A stretch of 64,000 nucleotides of DNA from an uncultured Dysosmobacter sp. (GCF_947631635.1 NZ_CANRMB010000002.1:1-64000); one strand, 5' to 3'. Counted from the first letter of the stretch, positions 42,393 through 51,347 are shown. The notes: generated by a model not told the origin, from the letters alone. Made by a program: numbers and translations.

Positions 42393-42860
42393 ATGGAATT
42401 GATCTACCGCCAAGCGGACCTGTCCGACATCCCCCTGCTGGTAAGGACCCGTATCCAAGTGCTGCGGGCTGTCAACCATCTGGAGGAGACTGTGGATCTG
42501 TCTGCGGTGGCCCAGCAGTCTCAGGACTATTACAGCCGCGCCCTGCGGGACGGAAGCTGTATCGTATATCTGGTTTTTGACAACGGACAGGTGGTGGGGA
42601 CCGGCGGCATCAGCTTTTTCCGTGTGATGCCCACATACCACGACCCCACCGGAGAAAAGGCCTATATCATGAATATGTATACCGCGCCCACCCACAGAAG
42701 GCGGGGCATCGCCATCCACACCCTGGACCTGCTGGTCTCCGCCGCCAAAGCGCGGGGCGTCACACATATCTCGCTGGAGGCGACGGACATGGGGCGGCCC
42801 CTGTATCAGGCGTACGGCTTCGTCCCCATGGCGCATGAGATGGAGCTGCCCCACGGATAG
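42393..42860 (+). CDS. GNAT-family N-acetyltransferase
   Basis: A 155-aa GNAT protein. The ATG follows GTGGAGGCGCC. Motif A with the CoA loop is MYTAPTHRRRGIAIHTLDLL near residue 98-117, and ISLEATDMGRPLYQAYGF is motif B. The N-terminal part (RQADLSDIPLLVRTRIQVL) is typical. The substrate is unknown. It is transcribed away from addB. Confidence 0.88.
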   Translation: MELIYRQADLSDIPLLVRTRIQVLRAVNHLEETVDLSAVAQQSQDYYSRALRDGSCIVYLVFDNGQVVGTGGISFFRVMPTYHDPTGEKAYIMNMYTAPTHRRRGIAIHTLDLLVSAAKARGVTHISLEATDMGRPLYQAYGFVPMAHEMELPHG

Positions 42861-42931
42861 GCGCACAGCCGCCGTCTCTCCGCCGTTCCTGTGCGATCCC
42901 GCCAAAAATATGAAAACAGGAGGACGAAACG

Positions 42932-43558
42932 ATGCCTCACATTCCCCAAGGGACTACGGATACCATCCAATTGGAGCTGTTTGAGCCGGCGCTGGAAGCC
43001 GCGCTGCGGCCGTCGCCTGGCTATGATGTCAGCCGCTGGCTGTACGTCCCCAATGCCTATTCCGATTACCGTTACATCCTGGGCACCCGGGGCGAAAAGC
43101 CGCTGATCTGCGTGGGCATCAACCCCTCCACTGCCGCGCCGGACGCGCTGGACCCCACGCTCCAATCCGCCCAGCGCATCGCCCTGGCCAACGGGTACGA
43201 CAGCTTTCTGATGTTCAACGTCTACGCCCAGCGGGCCACCCGGCCCGACGACATGGAGCCTGTCCTCAATCCCCTGCTCCATGGGGAAAACCGCAAGGCC
43301 TTCCGCTACCTGCTCTCCCTGTCGGAGCACCCGGCGGTCTGGGCCGCCTGGGGCAACATCATTGAAAAGCGGGATTACCTCATGGACTGTATGCGGGACT
43401 TCGCCGCCGACGGTCAGGCCGCGGGCGCCCAGTGGTACACCGCCGGGCCTCTCCTGAAATCCGGTCATCCCCACCATCCGCTGTACTTAAAGGGAGATAC
43501 GAAACTGTTGGCGTTTGATATCGAGGCGTATTTGGAAAGGGCGGTATCAATGACCTGA
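42932..43558 (+). CDS. DUF1643-family protein
   Basis: A 208-aa protein with the DUF1643 core RYILGTRGEKPLICVGINPS, then STAAPDALDPTLQSAQRIA and FMLFNVYAQRATRP (actual order MFNVYAQRATRP). The start follows CAGGAGG. DUF1643 proteins are found on chromosomes and phages, and their function is unknown. It ends at a strong hairpin shared with the convergent VOC-family gene. Confidence 0.88.
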   Translation: MPHIPQGTTDTIQLELFEPALEAALRPSPGYDVSRWLYVPNAYSDYRYILGTRGEKPLICVGINPSTAAPDALDPTLQSAQRIALANGYDSFLMFNVYAQRATRPDDMEPVLNPLLHGENRKAFRYLLSLSEHPAVWAAWGNIIEKRDYLMDCMRDFAADGQAAGAQWYTAGPLLKSGHPHHPLYLKGDTKLLAFDIEAYLERAVSMT

Positions 43559-43563
43559 TCAAT

Positions 43564-43598
43564 GAAACAGCCGCCGGGAGATTCCCGGCGGCTGTTTC
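43564..43598. terminator. Bidirectional terminator
   Basis: GAAACAGCCGCCGGGA and TCCCGGCGGCTGTTTC form a perfect 16-bp stem, followed by ACGTTTATTT. It separates the DUF1643 gene from the convergent VOC-family gene. Confidence 0.8.
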
Positions 43599-43602
43599 AC
43601 GT

Positions 43603-44076
43603 TTATTTCAGCAGTTCCCTGACGTATTCCAGACTGACATCCATCCGGCGGGCAACGCCCTCCTCACTGAGGCCGCTGTCAAAGAAGCGGCGGGCCACTT
43701 TTGCCATGCTCTCCCCCACTTCGATGATGTGGCGGTCTGGGTCGTACAGCCGCACCGCCCGCTGGCCCCAGCCGTGCTCCTGGGCCGGATGCACCAGCTC
43801 CACCTCCGGGCGCTGCTCCAGGATCTTCAAAAAGGCGTCGAAGTCGTCGGCCTCATAGTACAGCTCCGCATCATTGCCGCCAAAGCGGACCGCCTCCATC
43901 TGCTTTCCCAAGAATCCTGCCCAGCTCTCCAGTGTTTGGAGGGACAATCCTCCCGACAGGACCACATTGGCGCCGAAGTCGTTGACGATCTCCATGCCCA
44001 GCACGTCTCTATAAAATGTCAGGGACTCCTTCAAATCCCGCACCGCGAACAGCGTTCCTCCTGCTTTCAATTCCAT
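43603..44076 (-). CDS. VOC-family (glyoxalase/dioxygenase fold) protein
   Basis: A 157-aa protein from ATG 44076. It has the paired beta-alpha-beta pattern: LFAVRDLKESLTFYRDVLGM near the start and QRAVRLYDPDRHIIEVGES near residue 105, where the His/Glu pair could bind metal. The last ~30 residues (SGLSEEGVARRMDVSLEYVR) form an added helix-turn-helix-like tail. Its start overlaps the end of spoIIR by ten bases. Confidence 0.85.
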   Translation of the reverse strand: MELKAGGTLFAVRDLKESLTFYRDVLGMEIVNDFGANVVLSGGLSLQTLESWAGFLGKQMEAVRFGGNDAELYYEADDFDAFLKILEQRPEVELVHPAQEHGWGQRAVRLYDPDRHIIEVGESMAKVARRFFDSGLSEEGVARRMDVSLEYVRELLK

Positions 44077-44699
44077 CTCTTCTGCAGCTCCTCCCAAAAT
44101 TCCACCGCTTTGAATTTCAGCACATAGCCCTCGTTTTCCTCTGTGATCAGGTTGATCTCCTCCTGTGAAAAGCCAGCCGCCAGCGCGGAGGCGGGCACGT
44201 CTGCCGACGCGGCGGTACAAAGCGGCGGGAACACCACGCACCACCAATTCTGTCCTTTGGCCTCCCCGATCAGGACCCGCAGGGCCAGATACTCTCCGGC
44301 AGGCAGGGTAAAGCCGTCGTACTCCTTGGTGGGAAACTCCGCAGCCGTCAACTCCACAGCGACCGGATAGGCATAGCCGCAGGACCGGATCTCCGTCTCC
44401 GCGATGCGCTCCAATTCCGCCAAGTCCTCCCGGAGCAGGGCTTCGGCCTCCTCACGGTCCGCCGACTGCTTCAGCAGCTCCGTGGCCCGCTCCAGCACCA
44501 CATCCCGGACCTGCAGCTTCAGCGCCTGGTCCTCCTCGGAATCGGAGTTGGCCAGCACATGGAGCCGCACCACCTTATCCGCCAAATCGTCCTGCGTCCG
44601 CAGGGCCATGGTCCCGGACACCAGGAGCGCCGCCAGTCCGATCAGCAGGGCGATCTCCAATCTTTTCAGCCTCTTTCCGGCCTTTTCCGTTGTTTTCAT
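44067..44699 (-). CDS. spoIIR: Stage II sporulation protein R
   Basis: A 210-aa exported protein. The N-terminal signal/anchor is LEIALLIGLAALLVSGTMAL. The conserved SpoIIR core follows: RLHVLANSDSEEDQALKLQV, then VRDVVLERATELL, then YLALRVLIGEAKGQNWWCVV with FPPLC. SpoIIR is made under SigF in the forespore and activates SpoIIGA across the septum. All three proteins of that relay are encoded in this window. Confidence 0.95.
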   Translation of the reverse strand: MKTTEKAGKRLKRLEIALLIGLAALLVSGTMALRTQDDLADKVVRLHVLANSDSEEDQALKLQVRDVVLERATELLKQSADREEAEALLREDLAELERIAETEIRSCGYAYPVAVELTAAEFPTKEYDGFTLPAGEYLALRVLIGEAKGQNWWCVVFPPLCTAASADVPASALAAGFSQEEINLITEENEGYVLKFKAVEFWEELQKRWN

Positions 44700-44780
44700 T
44701 TGATTTCCATCCTTTTCTATGTAGGCCGTTATCCGGCCTTTTGAAGAATCATGGACAGAAATCCTCCATTTTATACCATA

Positions 44781-45065
44781 TTAAACATGATCTTTTATTT
44801 TCAAATACACGCATGCGGCGTCGTGAAGCTCCACAAAGGGGCACTCCTTCAAATCGGCTCCTGTGTTGCGATCGATCAGTGCCAGCCGGTTTTCCGCATC
44901 ATATCCGTCGATCATGGTCAGGATGGAGATGATCGTCTCATAGGTCACATCGTATAGCAAATCAGGGACACTGTCTCCCGCCTGGTAACTGCATAAAGCG
45001 GTTTGGACACATTCCTCCTGTATGCGCGCCAGCGCCCGAAAAAATGCCGTCTGCATCCCATTCAT
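44781..45065 (-). CDS. Hypothetical protein (94 aa)
   Basis: A 94-aa soluble helical protein (RALARIQEECVQTALCSY ... LLYDVTYETIISILTMIDGY). It contains three cysteines and an acidic central part. It starts 13 bases after ispE on the same strand. I recognise no family with confidence; the IISILTMIDGY segment recalls small immunity- or DUF-type proteins. ATG 45065 or 45056 could be the start. Confidence 0.7.
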   Translation of the reverse strand: MNGMQTAFFRALARIQEECVQTALCSYQAGDSVPDLLYDVTYETIISILTMIDGYDAENRLALIDRNTGADLKECPFVELHDAACVYLKIKDHV

Positions 45066-45078
45066 GTTTTCCCCCCTG

Positions 45079-45948
45079 TCATATCAGCTTCCCCACCGGC
45101 TCCGCCAAAAAGGTCTGGGTATATGTCTCTTTCAGCGCCCGTACCGCCGCTTCCGCTTCCAGCCGGGTCCGGAAAATGCCGAACACAGCCGGGCCGGAAC
45201 CGCTCATGGCGGCGTTCAGCGCCCCCAGGTCCAGCAGGCGCCGTTTGATAGCGAACACCTCATGATACGGCTCCGGAAGGACCTCCTCGAACACGTTCCC
45301 CAGCCGTGCCGCCACACCGTCCAGGTCCCCGGTCTCCAGCGCGGCCAGCATCCCGCTGATATCCGGGCGGCTCCGCCATGCGTCCCGGCAGTCCACCAGG
45401 GCAAACAGCGACGGGGTGGGAATGCCGAAATCCGGCTTGCAGAGGACGAAAAAGCAGCACGGCAGAGGCCGCAGGTCCGTCAGGACCTCCCCCCGGCCCT
45501 CCGCCAGCGCCGTGCCGCCCCGGACACAGAAGGGCATGTCGCTGCCCACCTGAAGGCCGATGCGCTCCAATGCCTCCCCCGGCAGGTCCGGCGCATAGGC
45601 GTCCCGCAGGATGCGCAGGAGCGCCGCCACGTCGGCGCTGCCGCCGCCAAGACCCGCGTAGGCAGGGGTCCGCTTTTCCAAGGTCACGGACAGCCCTGGC
45701 ATGGAGCGGCCAACGGCGGCGAAGAACGCCTCCGCCGCCCGCTGTTCCAGGGTCTTTTTTCCCTCCGGCAGCTCCAGTCCCTCGGTGTGAAGGGAAAACC
45801 CTTTTTCCCGTTTCACCACCGTAACGGCATCGCAGAGGGACACCGTCTGCATCACCATCCGCATGTCATGATATCCGTCCGGCCGCCGCCCCAGGATATC
45901 CAGCGCCAAATTCACCTTGGCCGGGGCCTGTTGTGTCATCCGCTCCAT
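45079..45948 (-). CDS. ispE: 4-diphosphocytidyl-2-C-methyl-D-erythritol kinase
   Basis: A 289-aa GHMP kinase of the MEP isoprenoid pathway. The N-terminal APAKVNLALDILGRRPDGYH is diagnostic, the ATP loop is PAYAGLGGGSADVAALLRIL (P-x3-GLGGGSAD), and the C-terminal motif is NAAMSGSGPAVFGIF. It phosphorylates CDP-ME at the 2-position. In many Clostridia ispE neighbours regulatory or sporulation genes, as spoIIR does here. Confidence 0.96.
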   Translation of the reverse strand: MERMTQQAPAKVNLALDILGRRPDGYHDMRMVMQTVSLCDAVTVVKREKGFSLHTEGLELPEGKKTLEQRAAEAFFAAVGRSMPGLSVTLEKRTPAYAGLGGGSADVAALLRILRDAYAPDLPGEALERIGLQVGSDMPFCVRGGTALAEGRGEVLTDLRPLPCCFFVLCKPDFGIPTPSLFALVDCRDAWRSRPDISGMLAALETGDLDGVAARLGNVFEEVLPEPYHEVFAIKRRLLDLGALNAAMSGSGPAVFGIFRTRLEAEAAVRALKETYTQTFLAEPVGKLI

Positions 45949-45974
45949 ATGCCGCTCCCCTGCTGTACGATTTG

Positions 45975-46096
45975 CTTGATGATACCATGAAGCGTAAGCA
46001 AAATGGTATCATCAAGCCATATTTTCCGGTTCCCGGCGGAGCCGGGGAGGAAAATGGCGATCTTAGGTAAAATAATCGCTTTGCGATTATTTTACC
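45975..46096 (+). repeat. Cluster of three hairpins upstream of an XRE gene
   Basis: CTTGATGATACCAT/ATGGTATCATCAAG (14 bp, 45975-46016), ATTTTCC/GGAAAAT enclosing CCGGC/GCCGG (46021-46055), and GGTAAAATAATCGC/GCGATTATTTTACC (14 bp, 46066-46096). The tandem-hairpin layout resembles the 183-nt repeat family and shares GTATCATCAA with the end of copy 2, but the rest of the sequence is different. Confidence 0.7.
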
Positions 46097-46227
46097 ATAT
46101 CTCCCTCCGGCGGAAAAGCCCGGCGGCAGAAGAATTTTCCGCCGCAACCGGGCAGTTGCGCAAAGTTGGTGGACGCAACCGGCGCGATCTGCTATGCTGG
46201 TCCCATAAAAACGAGGAGGGATCACAC

Positions 46228-46908
46228 ATGAGCAAAGCCGATCAAATTCGGGAAGCCCGGGAGCAGGCGGGCATGACCCAGGAGGCGCTGGCAGAGCGGC
46301 TGGGCGTCAGCCGCCAGGCGGTCTCCAAATGGGAGATGGGCAACGCGGAGCCGAGCCTGGAAAACCTGAGCGCCCTCACGGAGATCCTGGGTGTGGAATT
46401 CACCGGCGAGGAACTCCCGGCGAACGCCAAAAATCTCTGGAAGCCCCTTTCCCTGTTCCTGGGCGGTCTCCTGCTGGCTGCTCTGATCGCTTTAGGTGCC
46501 GTCCTCCGACCAGGGGACACGCCGCCGGGACCGGAGGCAGAGGATGGTCTGCCGTCCGTCACCAGCATCGCCTTTTTTGCCCCGGATGGCACGCCCCTCC
46601 GGCCGGACCTGGGGGACGGCTGGCTGCTTTTCGCGCCGGAGACTCAGGTGCTCATGGCAGTCAGCTTTCAAGACAGCGAGGCGGCTCCCGTTTTCGCTGT
46701 CTCCGCGTTCATCACTCCCACCGGGACAGAGACCTTCAATCAGCGGCAGCAGGTGGGGGTCCAGGCGGTGGATTCGGCCCGGTCCATCTCCCTGCTCCCG
46801 CTGGATATGTCCCTGGAGATCATGAGCATGGGACATTTGGACGTCATGCTGGAATGCGGCGGCGGCCAAACTGTGACCGAGACCCTGAATATCACGACCA
46901 TGTCATAA
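46228..46908 (+). CDS. XRE-family regulator with membrane anchor and extracellular domain
   Basis: A 226-aa protein. AGGAGGG stands before ATG 46228. Residues 6-62 form a helix-turn-helix (MTQEALAERLGVSRQAVSKW). A single span follows (PLSLFLGGLLLAALIALGAV) and then an outer ~140-residue beta-rich domain (SIAFFAPDGTPLRPDLGDGW). The layout implies a one-component membrane sensor. Its signal and target genes are unknown. Confidence 0.85.
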   Translation: MSKADQIREAREQAGMTQEALAERLGVSRQAVSKWEMGNAEPSLENLSALTEILGVEFTGEELPANAKNLWKPLSLFLGGLLLAALIALGAVLRPGDTPPGPEAEDGLPSVTSIAFFAPDGTPLRPDLGDGWLLFAPETQVLMAVSFQDSEAAPVFAVSAFITPTGTETFNQRQQVGVQAVDSARSISLLPLDMSLEIMSMGHLDVMLECGGGQTVTETLNITTMS

Positions 46909-46942
46909 AGCCCCGCGCCCATGGTTTATTTGGGCGCAAAAG

Positions 46943-46973
46943 CACGCCCCGGCGGAACTTCCGCCGGGGCGTG
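46943..46973. terminator. Bidirectional terminator
   Basis: CACGCCCCGGCGG and CCGCCGGGGCGTG form a perfect 13-bp stem with an AACTT loop between the XRE gene and the convergent DUF1015 gene; a short TTT follows on the right. Confidence 0.7.
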
Positions 46974-46984
46974 TTTGAACTTGT

Positions 46985-48268
46985 TTATTTGATCCTGCGG
47001 GCCTCCACATAGTACCGTTTATCCTGGGCGCGGCCCATGGAGAAGGTCTTGCGGGGCAGGACACCGTCGGTCATGACGGTCTTGAACAGCTGCTCCTTGC
47101 CCATGGCGGGGAGCCTGAAGCCGATGTTGCCGGGCCTGGCGCCCAGCTGGACAGTGACCTCGTCACCATGGATGTAGTCCACCTCGCCGCCGTTTTCCCT
47201 GATATAGGCGTCGATAAAAGCCTGCAAGGTCCCCACCGCCAACTGTCCCCGAGGCTCCGGCACCGTAACGGTCCCAGTGCGGTCCGCATAGGCATAGGCA
47301 ATGGTATGGCCGCTCCCCTGCCCCTCATGGGCGCCGGGATAAAAGGCCTTGAGTGCCTCCAGGACCCCCTCCGGCTCCACGCCGAAGAGCACCCGGTGGA
47401 TCGGCTCGAATTCCATGGCGTCATCGTGGATGTTCACCACCTCCACCAGGGCATACCGGGCGGGCAGAGACGCCCACTGGTCCTGCGGCGTATGGCGCTT
47501 CAGATCCTCATAGCACTGCTTGGCAGCGGCCAGAGAGTGGTTTCCGTCGCCCACGGCAAACAGCATCGGCGCAGTGTCCCCCATGCCGTATTTCCTCTCC
47601 ATCTCCTCAGGCGTGCAGAGCGCCGCCAGCGCGTCCGCCGCGGCATCCGTCTGTGCCGCCGTCAACTTCCAGCCCGCCAGATGGCCGCCGCCCTGTTGAA
47701 GGCCGAAAGCATAGACCCGCTCCAGGGCGGCGCTTTGGGCCGCCAGCGGCTCGATCACGGTCCTCTTCGGATCGTCGATCAGCAGCATGACATGGGGCAG
47801 CTCCAGGGCGGCGTCCCGCCGCACCCGGACACGGGGCGGGATGCGGGAGAGGACCGTGCCCTCTGTGGCGCGGATCAGCGCGCCGCTGCCGGGGGTGAAG
47901 TCATACCGCTCCAGGTCCACCATGCCGATCAGGCCATGGCGCACCTTTCCGTCGGATTGGGTCCGTTCGATGTACAGCAGCGTATTTTCCAAAGTGCGGA
48001 ACACACCCTGGCGCAGATAGCGGTCCATGGCGTCGTTGATCCGCCGGATATGGGTATCCACATCCGGCGCGTGGAGCTGGGCCTCCGGCAGGATCATCCG
48101 CAGCGTGGAAGGCGCGGCCCCCACGGTATTCTCCACCGCCTGCCAGTAGTCCGGCTGGGAGGTGAACTGGTCGCAGGCCACCACGGCCCACCTGGTCATA
48201 TCCACCCCTGGTTTGGGCAGCAGGATATTCGCCGGGTAAAAGCCCAGCTTTTGAAACTTTTCATTCAT
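46985..48268 (-). CDS. DUF1015-family protein
   Basis: A 427-aa protein of usual DUF1015 length. Recognisable parts are ANILLPKPGVDMTRWAVVAC (written in the usual start), QPDYWQ, LIDDPKRTVIEPL and the invariant FAVGDGNHSLAAAKQCYEDL, where the His is probably functional. The family is widespread and may be phosphatase- or kinase-like, but its activity is unknown. It is transcribed alone behind a small membrane protein gene. Confidence 0.9.
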   Translation of the reverse strand: MNEKFQKLGFYPANILLPKPGVDMTRWAVVACDQFTSQPDYWQAVENTVGAAPSTLRMILPEAQLHAPDVDTHIRRINDAMDRYLRQGVFRTLENTLLYIERTQSDGKVRHGLIGMVDLERYDFTPGSGALIRATEGTVLSRIPPRVRVRRDAALELPHVMLLIDDPKRTVIEPLAAQSAALERVYAFGLQQGGGHLAGWKLTAAQTDAAADALAALCTPEEMERKYGMGDTAPMLFAVGDGNHSLAAAKQCYEDLKRHTPQDQWASLPARYALVEVVNIHDDAMEFEPIHRVLFGVEPEGVLEALKAFYPGAHEGQGSGHTIAYAYADRTGTVTVPEPRGQLAVGTLQAFIDAYIRENGGEVDYIHGDEVTVQLGARPGNIGFRLPAMGKEQLFKTVMTDGVLPRKTFSMGRAQDKRYYVEARRIK

Positions 48269-48311
48269 AGGAATATTGCCTTTTGCTCACTCTTCCAAAA
48301 TTGTTTTAGAA

Positions 48312-48509
48312 TTAAATAACAGTAACAGCATATTGATAAATGAAATCAACAATTCTCCAACTGCCCAAAACAACTAAGATCATAAAAAAGAATGGGATAA
48401 TAAAATCGATCACTCGTTCATGATAAAAAACGATCAACAAAAAAGCACATAGCAGGGCCAAGAATGCGCAAATGCAAGCAACCAGCTCTTCTGCCCACTT
48501 GTATATCAC
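48312..48509 (-). CDS. Small two-span membrane protein (65 aa)
   Basis: From GTG 48509, which closely follows AGGGGGAAC, the product has two hydrophobic spans (LVACICAFLALLCAFLLIVF and FIIPFFFMILVVLGSWRIV). The gene begins 16 bases after the ThrH-like gene on the same strand. The DNA is more AT-rich than its neighbours, suggesting different origin or weak constraint. No family is recognised and the start is uncertain. Confidence 0.6.
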   Translation of the reverse strand: MIYKWAEELVACICAFLALLCAFLLIVFYHERVIDFIIPFFFMILVVLGSWRIVDFIYQYAVTVI

Positions 48510-48525
48510 GTTCCCCCTGTCCGCG

Positions 48526-49125
48526 TCACAGCGCCGCTTTGATGGCGGCCAGCAGCTCCTCAAAGGTCTCATAGGCCGGGATCTCCGGGTGGTCCGCCTT
48601 GATCTTCTCCGTGCTCTTGAACAGGAAGCCCGCCTTGCTGGCCTGGATCATACCCAGGTCATTATAGCTGTCGCCGCTGGCGATGGTCTCATAGCCAATG
48701 GCCTGTAATCCCTTGACCGTGGTCAGCTTGGACTGCAGGCAGCGCATCCTGAAGCCCGTGATCTCCCCGTTTTCCGCCACCTCCAGGGAGTTGCAGAAAA
48801 TGGTGGGCCAATCCAGCTTTTTCATCAGGGGCCTTGCGAACTCCTCAAAGGTATCGCTGAGGATGACCACCTGGGTGATGGAACGCAGTTCATCCAAAAA
48901 CGCCTTGGCGCCGGGAAGCGGGTCGATCTTCGCAATGGTCTCCTGGATCTCCTTCAGGCCCAGGCCGTGCTCCTTTAAAATGCCCAGGCGCCATTTCATC
49001 AGTTTGTCATAGTCGGGCTCGTCCCGGGTGGTCCGCTTCAGCTCCGGGATGCCGCTGGCCTCAGCAAAGGCAATCCAAATCTCGGGCACCAAAACGCCCT
49101 CCATGTCCAGACATACAATATTCAT
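48526..49125 (-). CDS. ThrH-like HAD phosphatase (phosphoserine phosphatase/homoserine phosphotransferase type)
   Basis: A 199-aa HAD protein from ATG 49125, with GGGAGAG upstream. Motif I is CLDMEGVLVPEIWIAFA, the ThrH-specific form in which the second Asp is Glu (DMEGV). Motif II is VVILSDTFEEF and motif III/IV is ASGDSYNDLGMI. ThrH from Pseudomonas removes phosphate from phosphoserine and can transfer it to homoserine. Substrate preference cannot be told here. Confidence 0.88.
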   Translation of the reverse strand: MNIVCLDMEGVLVPEIWIAFAEASGIPELKRTTRDEPDYDKLMKWRLGILKEHGLGLKEIQETIAKIDPLPGAKAFLDELRSITQVVILSDTFEEFARPLMKKLDWPTIFCNSLEVAENGEITGFRMRCLQSKLTTVKGLQAIGYETIASGDSYNDLGMIQASKAGFLFKSTEKIKADHPEIPAYETFEELLAAIKAAL

Positions 49126-49304
49126 ATGCTCTCTCCCTACCGCAGTCGTCTGCAAGTTTTGTATGTTGCCTATTATAACAGCTGTTCCGGATTTTTCAAC
49201 TTAGAACTGAAAAAACGACCCATGATCTCCGCGGCGCATAGTTTTGCACCGGATGGACACCCTATTGTAAAACCCTGCCCAAGGGTTTGAATGGAGGGTT
49301 GACC

Positions 49305-49526
49305 ATGATAATCGACAAGATCGCGCTGGTATTGGCTGTCATCGGCGCTCTGAACTGGGGCGGCATCGGCCTGTTCGGCTTCGACACGGTGGCGTTCCTG
49401 TGCGGCGGCCAGATGGCTGTTCTGTCCCGCGTCATCTATGCCCTGGTGGGACTGGCGGGCCTGTGGTGCATCACGCTGCTGTTCCGCAGCGGCGAGGAAA
49501 ACGGCCACGCGCCTCACATGGCATGA
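49305..49526 (+). CDS. DUF378 small membrane protein
   Basis: A 73-aa protein from ATG 49305, behind GGAGGGTTGACC. DUF378 hallmarks are DKIALVLAVIGALNWGGIGL and the later VLSRVIYALVGLAGLW, two membrane spans in total. The function is unknown. It ends at a strong terminator. Confidence 0.92.
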   Translation: MIIDKIALVLAVIGALNWGGIGLFGFDTVAFLCGGQMAVLSRVIYALVGLAGLWCITLLFRSGEENGHAPHMA

Positions 49527-49538
49527 CAGCCGAATACA

Positions 49539-49573
49539 GGAGGGGGACGCTTTGCGTCCCCCTCCCGCTGTTT
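49539..49573 (+). terminator. Terminator after the DUF378 gene
   Basis: GGAGGGGGACGC and GCGTCCCCCTCC form a perfect 12-bp stem with a TTT loop, followed by CGCTGTTTCTTC. Confidence 0.75.
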
Positions 49574-49592
49574 CTTCTGTTTTATCGGTCCC

Positions 49593-51344
49593 TCACTTCA
49601 CCTGCAGCCGCTTGACCAACGCCTCGTCCGGCGTGACGTTCACCGTCTGGTACGTGGGATAGACGACCATGCCGGGACGGGCTCCGGCGGGCTTTTTCAC
49701 GTTTTTCACCAGTGTATAGTCCACAGGGACATTGCCGCTCTCCCTGGCCCGGGAATAATAAGCGGCCAGCTTCGCAGCCTCCACGATGGTGTCGTCGTCC
49801 GGCGTCTGTCCCCCGGTGCAGAGGATGACATGGGAGCCATGGATCTTCTGGGTGTGGAGCCAGATATCCCGGTAGTCCGCGTCCTTCAGCGTCAGCTTGT
49901 CGTTCTGGCGGTTGTTGCGGCCCACCAGCACGCGGAAGCCGCTGGTGGTGCGGAACTCCCGGGGCCTTGCCGTCCGCTTCAGCTCCTTCTTTCCCTTTCC
50001 CTGCCTGCGCAGGAAGCCGGCATCCTTCAGCTCACTGCGGATATCGATGAAATCCTGCTCCGTCTCCGCGTGCTCGATTTCCTCCAGCACGCTCTCCAAA
50101 TACTCCAGATCCCGGCGGGCGATCTCCATCTGCTCCCGGAGATACCTCTCGGCGGTCTTGGCCTTGGTATAGCGCTTATAGTATTTGGCGGCGTTCTGCT
50201 GAGGCGTCAGCAGCGGGTCCAGCTGGATGGTGATGGAGGCGCAGTCCGGGTCGTAAAAATTCTCACAGGTGAACCGGCTCTGCCCCCGCTCCACCCGGTA
50301 GAGGTTGGAGGTGATAAGGTCGCCGCAGATCCGCAGCTCGTCCCGGTTCTGGGTGGCGGCGTAATCCTTCTCCTGCAAAGCCAGCTTCCGCCGCAGACGG
50401 TCCCGGGCGGTGGTAGCGGTGCGGAGCAGGTCCGCCCCCCGCTGGCGCGCCCGCTCCTGGCGCTCCCGGACCTCGTAGAAATCATCCAGCAGGGCCGAAA
50501 AGCTCTCGTACCGCTCCAGGGTCACGGCGGAGCCATATTGGGCGATGGACACACAGGCGAATTCCACCGGACGGCCCTCCTGCTTCAGCAGATATGGCGT
50601 GAAGGCACTCTCCTGTACAGTCTTTACAAATTCCTGTATCTCACCCCACAGCCGGTCCTCCCCGGTCCGGTCCAGCTCAAAGATATGCCTGTCCGTCTCC
50701 CCAGCGGTCCGAAAGGCCAGCTCCCGGGCCATCAGCGGGGAGATGCCGAAATAGCTGTCCAGCAAAAAGGCGTCCAGCTGCCGCTCCGGATTGGCGGCGG
50801 ACAGCTTTTCCCGAAAGCCCGCCTCTGTCTCCTCCGTCACCGGCAGGCGGCCGGTGGAGGCGGGCGGCTCATAGTAAAGTCCCGGCAGGACCTGCCGCTG
50901 GGCGGACATGTCCGCGTCTACCCGGCGCATGCAATCCAGGATACGGCCCTCCCCATCCAGCAGGATGAGATTGGAGCGGCGGCCCATGGCCTCCAGCACC
51001 AGCGTCCGCCGTCCGGGCTGTCCAAAGTCGTCTGTGATGTCCAGCTCCAGCCGCACCAAGCGCTCCAGGGGCGGCTGGGTGATCTCCGCCACCCGGGCGC
51101 CAACCAGGTGCTTGCGCAGCAGCATGCAGAACATAGGCGGCTCCGCCGGATTGTCCCGGGCCGTCTCCGTCAGCTGGATGCGGGGCGCGTTGGCCCCCGC
51201 GTTCAGCAGCAGGCGCTTGTTGCCCCGCAGCAGCAAAATCACCTGATCTCTGGCCGGCTGCTGGACCTTATCGATGCGCAGTCCCAGAAGCTGGGGCCGC
51301 AGTTCCTCTGCCACCGCTTGTAAACATACCGCGTCCAGGGGCAT
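49593..51344 (-). CDS. rqcH: Rqc2-type NFACT protein RqcH
   Basis: A 583-aa protein. The NFACT-N start (LDAVCLQAVAEELRPQLLGL) and FCMLLRKHLVGARV are followed by a coiled-coil middle and the C-terminal NFACT-R domain with DYRDIWLHTQKIHGSHVILC. RqcH recruits tRNA-Ala to obstructed 50S subunits and adds poly-alanine tails. Homologues were earlier named fibronectin-binding protein FbpA. It follows mrnC with a three-base gap. Confidence 0.95.
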   Translation of the reverse strand: MPLDAVCLQAVAEELRPQLLGLRIDKVQQPARDQVILLLRGNKRLLLNAGANAPRIQLTETARDNPAEPPMFCMLLRKHLVGARVAEITQPPLERLVRLELDITDDFGQPGRRTLVLEAMGRRSNLILLDGEGRILDCMRRVDADMSAQRQVLPGLYYEPPASTGRLPVTEETEAGFREKLSAANPERQLDAFLLDSYFGISPLMARELAFRTAGETDRHIFELDRTGEDRLWGEIQEFVKTVQESAFTPYLLKQEGRPVEFACVSIAQYGSAVTLERYESFSALLDDFYEVRERQERARQRGADLLRTATTARDRLRRKLALQEKDYAATQNRDELRICGDLITSNLYRVERGQSRFTCENFYDPDCASITIQLDPLLTPQQNAAKYYKRYTKAKTAERYLREQMEIARRDLEYLESVLEEIEHAETEQDFIDIRSELKDAGFLRRQGKGKKELKRTARPREFRTTSGFRVLVGRNNRQNDKLTLKDADYRDIWLHTQKIHGSHVILCTGGQTPDDDTIVEAAKLAAYYSRARESGNVPVDYTLVKNVKKPAGARPGMVVYPTYQTVNVTPDEALVKRLQVK

Positions 51345-51347
51345 AAC

